Position numbers and translations under genes: made by a program
Notes under the pieces: generated by a model
Told to the model about the DNA's origin: nothing
Database searches by the model: none
Seen by the model: the letters and a program-made list of their open reading frames with translations, nothing else
Assembly (NCBI GenBank): GCA_964607765.1
Contig: CAZSNT010000098.1
Coordinates: 1-38,122 of the forward strand
DNA: 38,122 nucleotides
From: CAZSNT01 sp964607765
Lineage (GTDB): Bacteria; Verrucomicrobiota; Lentisphaeria; Oligosphaerales; JABHEG01
Reading direction: 5' to 3'
Shown: positions 31,292-38,122 of the stretch, in pieces
How the letters are laid out: each line of letters starts with the position of its first letter
How positions within the stretch are numbered: position 1 is the stretch's first letter

Positions 31292-34180
31292 CTACGGCTC
31301 GCGCGGCGGCTCGGCGTACGGGCTGTTCGTCACAGCAATGCGGTCGAGGCGAGTGAGGGGCTCGCGGGAGTAGACGGTCAACGTGTGTCTCCCCGCGGTG
31401 AGCGGAACTGCAATCGCCGCGTGCCTCTTGGCCTGTTCACGAGCCTGCACCCACTGCCACCGGTCGTACTCCACACCCGTCACATCCCAACGCAGCCTCT
31501 CGCCCTCGTCAAAGGCCATGTAGAACGAGTCGTGTCGAACAGCGAACTCCTTTGGCCCCAGGACCATGCAGCGGCCCAGGACGTGATAGACCCCCTCCTG
31601 TGTCACGTCAAAAACGAATACCGCCTTGCCAGCCTGACTCTCTTCGTGACCAGCCCCGCCGCTGGGCGCAGTGGCTTCGAGGGCGTGGATGTAGGCGCCA
31701 CCGGACGCCGTGTCGTTCTCGACAGCCCGGAAGCCGCCGGACGGATTCCCGGCTTCGGCCTCCAGAACGACTGTGCACTCCCGAGTGGGATGGACTTTCA
31801 CGTCCAGTAGAACGGTGCGACAGAACCCGCGATCGGTCCGGAACGTGATCGCCCCACGATGCAGCCTCAGCTCGCTGAGGCCGGGATCGGGCCCAACCAG
31901 GACCGTCTGGACGCCGTCGCCCGCAACACCCGCCGATGGCTCGCACCGCAGCCACGACGCGTTCGGTACCGCTGTCCAACGGCGACCCGCGGCGGCAGGC
32001 ACCAGCAAGGCAATCTCCTGCCGTGATCTCTTGCCTATCGCGTGACGAAGCTCGGCGTGCAGCGGCAGTGCGGACATGCCCCCGGGCCGGGGCGGGAACG
32101 CGGCAATGCCGGCCTCCCCGCTTTCGAACGCACCCATGTCCGGGGCAGTGCCGGAAAACACGTCGTTGAAGCCGTTCAGGCGACAAGCCTGATCCACTCC
32201 CGCCGACTGCTGGCCCAGCCGGAAGTCGCCCGCCGCGGCATTCACGAACTCGGGCGCAGCGGCGATTCCGTGCTCCTCGCCGCCACAGGCCAACGTCACG
32301 CCGCCCGCCCCTGTCAGGTCGAAGTCGAAATCGTTGCGGGGGCTCTTGGAGACGTTCGTCACGTCGGAACGGCCCGACGTCGCGAAGACGTTGTTCCGCG
32401 AAAACGCAACGTACGCGCCACGGTCCTTGCCTTTGCCGAACCCGACACTGCGCAAGCCGCCGCCCGAACCATGAATCGTGTTGTGCAGAATCACGTTCAT
32501 GCCGGGCGACAGCTGGTTGCCGCCCATCTTGAACGCAGAGCCAGCGGCGAACCGTTCCTCGCCCAAGCCGGCTATCAGGTTCCGGTACACGTACGAGGGA
32601 CCGCTGCAGTTCGGCGCACAACTGATCCCGCAGAGCGCCCAGCAGATCCAGTTGTGATGGTACCGAACGTTGATCTGTCCCCCGTCCAACTCGGTGCCGT
32701 CGTCGTTGCAGAAGAGCAACACGTTGCCGTAGATGTCCGTGTCCTTGTGAGGGCCGCCCGTGACGTCGCCATTCCGGATGCTCTCGATCGCGTCGTTCCA
32801 CCAGTGCGTTTCCGAACCCACAATGTCATTCCAGCGGACAACGTTGTTCCCGCCCGTGCGGTCCAGGATGAGGCCCTGCGGGCCCAGTGGATGCCCGTAA
32901 GCCCAGGAATTCGCCGTGCCGCGCGGGTCGTGGATGAAGTTGTGCTCAACCACTACGTGATGCGAGCCGGACATCAGCCGCACGCCGGCCTGGTAGTTGA
33001 TGGGCTTGCCCTTCGAATCGACATAGAGCCCCTGCCGCAAGTCATCCCTGCGCGTTCCCGCCTCGCCCCAGCCGGCAATGTCGCAGCCGCGCAGCACAAC
33101 ATGATGGGAATCACGCACAACCACACCGTCCTTGAGCCCGCCGCGGATCGACAGACCCTCGATGAGCACGAAGCCGGTCGACTCCACCACCAACGCGTAC
33201 GGGCTCTCGTCCGTCACCTCGAGCAACGTCTCGGCCCCGGGCGCAGGCCGGTACGCAATCCACCCCTCTGCGTCACCACCTTCGCGGATCACCAGAGACG
33301 CGTCCTGCCGTTCAGGCAGTGTGCGGACCTCGCGCACGGGAATCTCCTCCGACCAAGTCGTGGCCCGGGCCCGCTGTCGCACCGGCTCGCCGTCGCCAAC
33401 GGGCGCCAGCCAACACTCCACCTCGTAAGTCGTGCCGGGACGCAGCCCTACAATGCTGCCCCGGAACTCACTGTCGGTCGGGCAGAAGAAGAGCGGAAGT
33501 CCGGCCCGCCACGCAGTCGCTCCGGCCTCACGGTATCGGACCGGGCAGCGGAGCCGCGGGCCGACCGCGCCGCGACACGGCACGCGTACACCGATCGCGC
33601 CGAACGTGGCAACCGCCTCGCAAGGCCGGGCCAGCACGGGCGGCGGCGCCGCTGTCAGGCTGAGATCGGCAAACGCCACCGACTGCCCCACCGCGCCCTT
33701 GTTCTGCAGATACCGGCAGATGACCCCCACCTGGTCCGCGTCGCCCGAGTGGAAATCCCGCACGACCCGTTGCCATTCAGTGCCGCTTTTCGTGCCGGTG
33801 ATGCGCTGGATTTCGCGCCTGTCCCGGTAGAGCTTCACCTGCATGAAAGCGAGTCCTTTCGCACTGCTCCTCAGCCACGCCGCAAGCGTGTAGCCGGTGT
33901 TCGGACTCACCTTGACCTTCTGCTCCACCTCGCCGTAGTGGGAGTGAACGTTCAATATTCTGACAACCAGGGCTGGCTTGCCTGTGGGACCTTGGTCCGG
34001 CGCGACCTTCACGTCCTGCGCAACGGCGCCGCCGACACGCCAGTGCGCCGGGGCGCCGGCCGCAGTGGGTTCTGCGAAGTCCGCATTCCGCAACAGGTTC
34101 GCCGGCGCGTCCTGAGCGTGGGATACAAGACCCAAGCCACAACAGAGCAACAGACCAACAGACCAACAGACTGACCTCAT
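31292..34180 (-). CDS. Large secreted modular beta-helix protein with carbohydrate-binding and BACON-like domains
   Basis: A 962-residue exported protein. Residues 1-23 are a signal peptide (CWSVGLLLCCGLG). Residues about 25-165 resemble a jelly-roll binding module of the CBM4/9 type (NLLRNADFAEP, TGYTLAAWLRSS). A fibronectin-III-like region follows (LRPGTTYEVECWL, about 200-270). A right-handed beta-helix occupies about 320-690 (LIEGLSIRGG, VVLRGCDIAGWGE, VVVEHNFIHDPRG, VILHNTIHGSGGG). Residues about 725-790 look like a BACON domain (NASWLRCEPSAG). The C-terminal 160 residues resemble a CBM6-like module (VVLEAEAGNPSGG, VYHVLGRCMV). The catalytic class is unknown; polysaccharide lyase or sugar-binding roles both fit. 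ATG 34180 follows AGGAGAAGGA at the right distance. It lies downstream of the sulfatase-like gene on the same strand. Confidence 0.82.
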   Translation of the reverse strand: MRSVCWSVGLLLCCGLGLVSHAQDAPANLLRNADFAEPTAAGAPAHWRVGGAVAQDVKVAPDQGPTGKPALVVRILNVHSHYGEVEQKVKVSPNTGYTLAAWLRSSAKGLAFMQVKLYRDRREIQRITGTKSGTEWQRVVRDFHSGDADQVGVICRYLQNKGAVGQSVAFADLSLTAAPPPVLARPCEAVATFGAIGVRVPCRGAVGPRLRCPVRYREAGATAWRAGLPLFFCPTDSEFRGSIVGLRPGTTYEVECWLAPVGDGEPVRQRARATTWSEEIPVREVRTLPERQDASLVIREGGDAEGWIAYRPAPGAETLLEVTDESPYALVVESTGFVLIEGLSIRGGLKDGVVVRDSHHVVLRGCDIAGWGEAGTRRDDLRQGLYVDSKGKPINYQAGVRLMSGSHHVVVEHNFIHDPRGTANSWAYGHPLGPQGLILDRTGGNNVVRWNDIVGSETHWWNDAIESIRNGDVTGGPHKDTDIYGNVLLFCNDDGTELDGGQINVRYHHNWICWALCGISCAPNCSGPSYVYRNLIAGLGEERFAAGSAFKMGGNQLSPGMNVILHNTIHGSGGGLRSVGFGKGKDRGAYVAFSRNNVFATSGRSDVTNVSKSPRNDFDFDLTGAGGVTLACGGEEHGIAAAPEFVNAAAGDFRLGQQSAGVDQACRLNGFNDVFSGTAPDMGAFESGEAGIAAFPPRPGGMSALPLHAELRHAIGKRSRQEIALLVPAAAGRRWTAVPNASWLRCEPSAGVAGDGVQTVLVGPDPGLSELRLHRGAITFRTDRGFCRTVLLDVKVHPTRECTVVLEAEAGNPSGGFRAVENDTASGGAYIHALEATAPSGGAGHEESQAGKAVFVFDVTQEGVYHVLGRCMVLGPKEFAVRHDSFYMAFDEGERLRWDVTGVEYDRWQWVQAREQAKRHAAIAVPLTAGRHTLTVYSREPLTRLDRIAVTNSPYAEPPREP
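34139..34170 (-). repeat. 8-bp tandem repeat encoding the signal-peptide core
   Basis: Four consecutive units of NNAACAGA on the plus strand (34139-34146, 34147-34154, 34155-34162, 34163-34170), two of them identical. On the gene strand they read TCTGTTGG-type units. As 8 is not a multiple of 3, the frame shifts through the copies and yields the hydrophobic stretch VCWSVGLLLCC of the signal peptide. Confidence 0.8.
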
Positions 34181-34214
34181 CGGTGTCCTTCTCCTGTCTA
34201 TCTTGTCCTCGGCA

Positions 34215-34303
34215 CTGGAGATCCGGTCGTCCCTGACCGGGTCTCCAGCGCGCAAGACCGAATCAGGCGCACAGCGGCCGGTCGGGGACGACCGGATCTC
34301 CAG
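34215..34303. repeat. Compound palindromic intercistronic repeat (REP-like)
   Basis: CTGGAGATCCGGTC and GACCGGGTCTCCAG (34215-34228, 34235-34248) form a 14-bp hairpin with one mismatch. The first 26 bases (34215-34240) recur inverted at 34278-34303 with a single difference. The string TCTCCAGCGCGCAAGACCG (from 34242) also recurs as a direct copy after the second unit. It lies between the sulfatase-like gene and the beta-helix gene of the same strand, where it could lower downstream expression or stabilise mRNA. Confidence 0.7.
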
Positions 34304-34329
34304 CACGCACGACCGGACTTCGGACGACG

Positions 34330-35724
34330 CTAGCCTTCCCCTCGGAACTGGGCCGCGTAGTTGACCACCAGCGGCGGTGCCTGCCGCCGGTCACCGACAT
34401 GCCGGACAGCGTAAGGCAGGGGGCCAAGCGTGTCTTCCAGGTAGCGCCTGTACTCCGCCACCACCTGCGGATGATCAGCCGCGACGTTCGTGGTCTCGGC
34501 CGGATCGGCCTGCAAATCGTAGAGCTCGCACCTGTCCGTCTTCCCCATCGAGTCGAGCACGAGATTCCAGCTTTGGCTGCGGACGCCAACCGTGCCGTGC
34601 CAGGCCGTGATGACTTTCTCCGGGGCGGGCGCTGCTGGATCGAACACATTGCGCCCGTCCAGTTCATCCGCATTGGGCGGCTCGACGCCGAACGCACCCA
34701 GGACAGTGGGCAGCAGATCCTGGTGCTGGACCAAGTCGGCGCGTGTCGTACCGGCGTCCGCGCCACCGGGCCGGCGAATCAGCAAGGGGATTCCGGTGTT
34801 GTACGCGTACAGCCGGTTCCCGCTCTTGCCGAACTGGTCCCGATCCCACAGTTCGGTGCCGTGATCGCTGGTGAAGATGACGAGCGTATCGTCCAGCACG
34901 CCCATGTCCCGGAGCTTGTCCAGGAACACGCCGATCCACTTGTCCACAAACGTGACGTACCCGTAGTAAAGTGCTTTGGTACGCTCAATCTCCGCTTCGG
35001 ACGGCTTGATCCGGTTGATCAGCTGCGGCTGGATGTAGTTGCGGCTCTCGGTCGTCGTGTAATAGGCGTCCGCAAAGTGCATCGGCGGGTCCCAGCGCTC
35101 GTGCGGCGCGAACGAATCGATCCACAGGAACCACGGCGCATTGTCACGGTTCTCATCGAGCCAGGTGCTGGCGCCACGGAACACGCGCGGGGTGAGGTAG
35201 TCTTCTTCCGTGTGGCGATCGAGCATGTTCAGCAGGTACTGCGTGAGCGTCGGCCACGCGTGCAGATCATTCTTGCCCTCCGGATGGTAGGGCGAGACGT
35301 CCACGGCCGAGAGTGGGCCGCTGCGCACCGGATCACCTTCCTGACCGCGCACGAAATTCCAGGAGCAGAACCCGCGTGTGAAATTCTGTGTCGGCTTGAA
35401 CATGTGGTACGTGTCACCGACCAGGCCGGTGACCACGCCCGCCTCCAGCAGCATCTCGGACATGGTCATCTGCTCGTCCGGGATCCGGTGCCAGCCGGGA
35501 ATGGCCGGCGTCAGCCCGCGTCCGCCCATCTCGAACCGCCACGGGAACGAGCGGATACCGGTAAACGACGTGCGGCGCGCCTGGATCGTGGGCAGACCTT
35601 CCGCGAACGCCTGCGTAAACCGCACACCCTCGGCTGCCAACCGGTCCAGGTTCGGCGTCCGCACCACCGGATGCCCCACCATGTCATGACGAAACGTGTC
35701 ACAGCAGATCACTACGCAATTCAT
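34330..35724 (-). CDS. Sulfatase-fold hydrolase with Thr in place of the formylglycine Cys/Ser
   Basis: A 464-residue protein of the alkaline-phosphatase/sulfatase superfamily. The N-terminal metal strand is VVICCDTFRHDMVG (Asp9), then TPNLDRLAAEGVRF, the second metal-binding loop FTSDHGTELWDRDQFGKSG and ELYDLQADPAETTN, all typical sulfatase landmarks. The C/S-x-P-x-R signature, however, reads T-I-Q-A-R (Thr46 to Arg50, in GLPTIQARRTSFTG), so no formylglycine can form. Thr is the nucleophile in phosphoethanolamine transferases and NPP enzymes of the same superfamily, so this may be a phosphodiesterase or phosphotransferase. No signal peptide is seen, hence probably cytoplasmic. ATG 35724 has AGGA about nine bases upstream; the frame to 35949 adds non-coding sequence. 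Confidence 0.82.
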   Translation of the reverse strand: MNCVVICCDTFRHDMVGHPVVRTPNLDRLAAEGVRFTQAFAEGLPTIQARRTSFTGIRSFPWRFEMGGRGLTPAIPGWHRIPDEQMTMSEMLLEAGVVTGLVGDTYHMFKPTQNFTRGFCSWNFVRGQEGDPVRSGPLSAVDVSPYHPEGKNDLHAWPTLTQYLLNMLDRHTEEDYLTPRVFRGASTWLDENRDNAPWFLWIDSFAPHERWDPPMHFADAYYTTTESRNYIQPQLINRIKPSEAEIERTKALYYGYVTFVDKWIGVFLDKLRDMGVLDDTLVIFTSDHGTELWDRDQFGKSGNRLYAYNTGIPLLIRRPGGADAGTTRADLVQHQDLLPTVLGAFGVEPPNADELDGRNVFDPAAPAPEKVITAWHGTVGVRSQSWNLVLDSMGKTDRCELYDLQADPAETTNVAADHPQVVAEYRRYLEDTLGPLPYAVRHVGDRRQAPPLVVNYAAQFRGEG

Positions 35725-36065
35725 ATGCCTGTCCTTTGCTCCTTCAACCGCGTGAATCACCCATGAATCATACTGCGCCCGACCATGCAGCGCCACTCCA
35801 CGGCACGCCCGTTTCGCGCCACGTCTACACACGGACAATGCTCTGCGGCGGCGGCGGCGCCCGACTACGCCCGGACGCAATCGACTGCAATCGAACGCTG
35901 GCGACTGCGCCCGACCGGGCCCGGCAACGGCGTGGCCGCCGCACGACACCGGCGCGGAACACCCAAAAACTCACACACGGCTGTCAAACCGGTCGCAGAG
36001 GTCCTATAATCCAATAATCCAACAATCCAGCGATCCAGCCCCCCTACTGTGCCCGGAGGTGGTTC
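35725..36065. other. Divergent intergenic region with AATCCA tandem words
   Basis: About 340 bases without a gene between the leftward sulfatase-like gene and the rightward SPFH genes. Positions 36007-36039 are a tandem array of ATAATCCA, ACAATCCA and GCGATCCAGC words. TATAAT at 36005-36010 is a possible -10 for the SPFH genes, but it overlaps the array and lacks a -35. On the minus strand a TATGAT lies about 45 bases before the sulfatase-like start. The middle is GC-rich with repeated GCCCGAC words. Confidence 0.4.
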
Positions 36066-37046
36066 ATGGCATTCCTCGCATTCCTTGCCGGCTTGGCCGT
36101 CTATGCAGTCGTTCGTGTTCTGATCACGGGGTTCTACACGGTACGCCCGGACGAACGGGCCGTGATCACCAGCTTCGGGCGCGCCGACCGTCTCAGTGCC
36201 AGGGCGGTCGAGGACCCGCTCCTGTCCGAGGACGAGAAGGAGCGTTACCAATATCCCCAGATTCGGGTAATCCGGCCGGGAGGCCCGTACTTCAAGTGGC
36301 CCTGGCAACGCGTCTACAAAGTCAGCGTCGCCACGGAGGCGCTGGACGTGGTGTGGGATCCGACCAAGGCACAGGCCACTGTCGAAGCGGTCACCAAGGA
36401 CAACCTGACCACAGGCGTCAACGGCCAGATCCGGTTCCGCGTCAGCGAGAACAACCTTTACGCGTACCTCTTCGGCGTCGTGAGCCCGCTGGAACACGTC
36501 ATGGGCTATTTCATCTCGGTCTTGCGTGAGCGCATTGCCAACTTCGTGGACCCGAAAGGCCAGAGCCTGATCGCGCTGCAGGACAGCGATGAAGGCCCCG
36601 AGCCCAGCACGGTGGAGTTGTCCGAAGGTGTGTCGATCAACGACCTGCGCAAGAACCTGCCGCTGCTCAACGAGTACATGGAGAAGCAGTGCCAGTCCAC
36701 GGCCGGCCGTTACGGCATCGAGCTCGATGCCGCCCTTATCACCGAGATCGACCCGCCGCCCGAGGTCGACCGCGCACTCTCGGCCATCAACAGCACACGC
36801 AACCAGGTGGCAGCGGACATCAGTACGGCCAAGGCCGACTCCGAACAGCAGATCACCATGAGCAAGCGTGCGGTCGAGATCGCCACGAACAACGCGCAGG
36901 CCGAAGTCGCGCCGCTGCGCGAACTGGCGAGCACGCTGACGACGATCAAGGATGAAGGCGACTCGCGGGCGCTGAAGGCGTACTTGCGCAACATGCGCAT
37001 GCCGCTGCTCGCCCGCGCCCGACGCGTCGTGCAGACGGCAGAATAG
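36066..37046 (+). CDS. SPFH/band-7 membrane protein (first of pair)
   Basis: A 326-residue protein with an N-terminal membrane segment (AFLAFLAGLAVYAVVRVLITG) and an SPFH domain (TVRPDERAVITSFGRA, GPYFKWPWQRVYKVSV, ALDVVWDP, LTTGVNGQIRFRVSE). A helical C-terminal part rich in Ala/Glu (IDPPPEVDRALSAINSTRNQVAADISTAKA) is likely to coil into oligomers. Proteins of this kind (stomatin, HflK/HflC, prohibitin) form membrane rings and control proteases such as FtsH or membrane domains. GGAGG at 36056-36060 precedes the ATG. The partner gene follows after 67 bases. Confidence 0.88.
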   Translation: MAFLAFLAGLAVYAVVRVLITGFYTVRPDERAVITSFGRADRLSARAVEDPLLSEDEKERYQYPQIRVIRPGGPYFKWPWQRVYKVSVATEALDVVWDPTKAQATVEAVTKDNLTTGVNGQIRFRVSENNLYAYLFGVVSPLEHVMGYFISVLRERIANFVDPKGQSLIALQDSDEGPEPSTVELSEGVSINDLRKNLPLLNEYMEKQCQSTAGRYGIELDAALITEIDPPPEVDRALSAINSTRNQVAADISTAKADSEQQITMSKRAVEIATNNAQAEVAPLRELASTLTTIKDEGDSRALKAYLRNMRMPLLARARRVVQTAE

Positions 37047-37061
37047 AGACGGTAGCCGGCT

Positions 37062-37097
37062 TGGATAACGACCTGGATTACGGTTTGGATTACGATC
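37062..37097. repeat. Three 12-bp tandem words between the SPFH genes
   Basis: TGGATAACGACC (37062-37073), TGGATTACGGTT (37074-37085) and TGGATTACGATC (37086-37097) repeat with a strict 12-base period directly before the ribosome-binding site of the second SPFH gene. The word GGATTA also occurs in the elements at 16.9, 31.0 and 36.0 kb. Confidence 0.75.
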
Positions 37098-37113
37098 GAC
37101 AGGGAGAAGCGCA

Positions 37114-38046
37114 ATGGACCCCATCGTCATAGTCGCTGCAGTGATTGGGCTGATGATCGTTCCCGTACTGCTCAAGATCGCGCGGGGCCTGTGCGTCTAC
37201 GCCACGGTCAACGAGTGCGAGGCACGTGTCTTCACGCTGTTCGGCAAGGTCATGGGAACGATTGACAAGCCGGGGTTGTGCTTCCCGATGAAGCTGTTCG
37301 GCCCGCGCGTGTTACTGGTCCCCTTCTTCGGGAAGCGCTACTCGGTGGGCACGGCGCTGCGTCAGCATTACCTGCGCGGACAGATGGTCAACTCGGAGGA
37401 AGGCACGCCTATGGGTGTGGGAATCTGGTACGAGATGCAGGTGAACGACCCGGTCTCATACCTGTTCATCAACACCAATCCGGAAGGCTCCCTGCAGGCG
37501 AACGTGGCCAGCTCGACCATCTCCACGTTGAGTAACCTGGAGATGGAGATGATGCTCGAGGACCGGCACAGCCTCAGCCGCACCGTTCGGGGCGCCGTGT
37601 CGCCGCTGTCCGAGAAGTGGGGCTACCGGCTGGGCTCGGTCTACATCCGCAAGGTCGCATTCACCGACCACCAGATGGTCGACAACATCACGCAGAAAGT
37701 GGTCAAACGCCTGGTCCAGGTCACCAGCGCCATGAAGCAGGACGGCGAGAACCGTGTGGGGCTCATCAGGAGCGAGACCGCGAACAAGGTCTCGCAGAAG
37801 ATGGCGGAGGCCGCAGCAGCACGCCCTGCCATCGTGGGACGCGCGCTCAACGCGATCGGGCAGCAGGATCCGGAGATCCTGGATGCCGTACTGCAGGTCA
37901 TGGAAACGGAGAAACTCCTGGAGTCGGGCGCCGAGATCGACCTGATCCCGCAGGACACGCAGCTGCAGATCGAGCTCAATGCAGGCCCGGCCGGCGGTCA
38001 ACCGCGTAACTCGCCGGCGTCGGCGTTCGGGAAAGTGGAGCGCTGA
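37114..38046 (+). CDS. SPFH/band-7 membrane protein (second of pair)
   Basis: A 310-residue paralogue-like partner of the preceding gene: N-terminal membrane segment (IVIVAAVIGLMIVPVLLKI), then a band-7 domain (CEARVFTLFGKVMGTIDKPGLCFP, MGVGIWYEMQVNDPVSYLF) and an Ala-rich helical region (SETANKVSQKMAEAAAARPAIVGRALNAIG) ending in LESGAEIDLIPQDTQ, which resembles the C-terminal part of stomatin/prohibitin proteins. It probably forms a hetero-oligomer with the first protein, as HflK and HflC do, though the two are too diverged for me to call them HflK/HflC. GGGAGAAG lies about seven bases before ATG 37114. Confidence 0.87.
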   Translation: MDPIVIVAAVIGLMIVPVLLKIARGLCVYATVNECEARVFTLFGKVMGTIDKPGLCFPMKLFGPRVLLVPFFGKRYSVGTALRQHYLRGQMVNSEEGTPMGVGIWYEMQVNDPVSYLFINTNPEGSLQANVASSTISTLSNLEMEMMLEDRHSLSRTVRGAVSPLSEKWGYRLGSVYIRKVAFTDHQMVDNITQKVVKRLVQVTSAMKQDGENRVGLIRSETANKVSQKMAEAAAARPAIVGRALNAIGQQDPEILDAVLQVMETEKLLESGAEIDLIPQDTQLQIELNAGPAGGQPRNSPASAFGKVER

Positions 38047-38061
38047 TCCGCTCGCTGCGGA
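38047..38061. repeat. Short hairpin after the second SPFH gene
   Basis: TCCGC, a 5-base loop TCGCT, then GCGGA, starting at the last base of the TGA stop region. There is no T-tract, so it is only a weak terminator candidate. The last 60 bases of the window show nothing else. Confidence 0.3.
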
Positions 38062-38122
38062 CGCATGCCTGTTGCAGAACTGTCGAGAACAGGATCTTTG
38101 ACGTCGATCGTGTGTTTCCCTG

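Noticed and set aside
32042..34174. 710-codon plus-strand open frame opposite the large beta-helix gene
   Set aside because: Low-complexity Arg/Val/Ala/His composition, no recognisable domain, fully opposite a gene with signal peptide and modular domains.

Overview
This is GC-rich bacterial chromosome with housekeeping genes (type IIA topoisomerase pair, Rho, CoaE, HflX, RodA) next to accessory genes for polysaccharide breakdown (parallel beta-helix proteins, a sulfatase-fold enzyme, GH4, a fucose-isomerase-like protein). Together with the large secreted beta-helix proteins, this points to a Gram-negative of the Planctomycetes-Verrucomicrobia-Chlamydiae type (for example Kiritimatiellota, Lentisphaerota or Verrucomicrobiota). 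That placement is inference: the window has no rRNA or other phylogenetic marker that I can place.

Layout. 1-3.2 kb: an integron-type tyrosine recombinase on the plus strand, with two small genes pointing away from it, the usual geometry of a chromosomal integron and its first cassettes. 3.2-14.8 kb: a leftward housekeeping block, rodA-hflX, then (behind a good sigma70-like promoter at 12194-12222) coaE-rho-zinc ribbon-parE-parC-unknown protein. ParC carries an unusual histone-H1-like tail. 14.9-16.9 kb: a rightward fucose-isomerase-like gene and a GNAT acetyltransferase. 17.1-19.7 kb: a leftward gene fusing a metallophosphoesterase through one membrane segment to a pectate-lyase-like beta-helix.

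20.0-27.2 kb: a five-gene rightward operon recognised as an ebo cluster (eboB-C-F-D-E: TatD-like hydrolase, UbiA-like prenyltransferase, phosphodiesterase, dehydroquinate-synthase-like enzyme, TIM-barrel protein) without eboA. It sits between two leftward toxin-antitoxin modules. In cyanobacteria ebo genes are linked to moving a precursor metabolite to the periplasm; the substrate here is unknown. 27.3-35.7 kb: a carbohydrate locus with a GH141-like beta-helix protein, a GH4 enzyme, a 962-residue modular beta-helix protein and a sulfatase-fold protein with Thr in place of the formylglycine Cys/Ser. 36.1-38.0 kb: two adjacent SPFH/band-7 membrane proteins.

Scattered between genes are short non-coding elements made of repeated words (GATTAGGGT, CCCTTAATC, GATGAGGTA, TGGATTACG, AATCCAAC) folded into large inverted repeats. 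Two have terminal inverted repeats and exact 8-bp flanking direct repeats, so they look like MITE insertions; one can be excised on paper to restore a short reading frame. I saw no tRNA, rRNA or CRISPR array.
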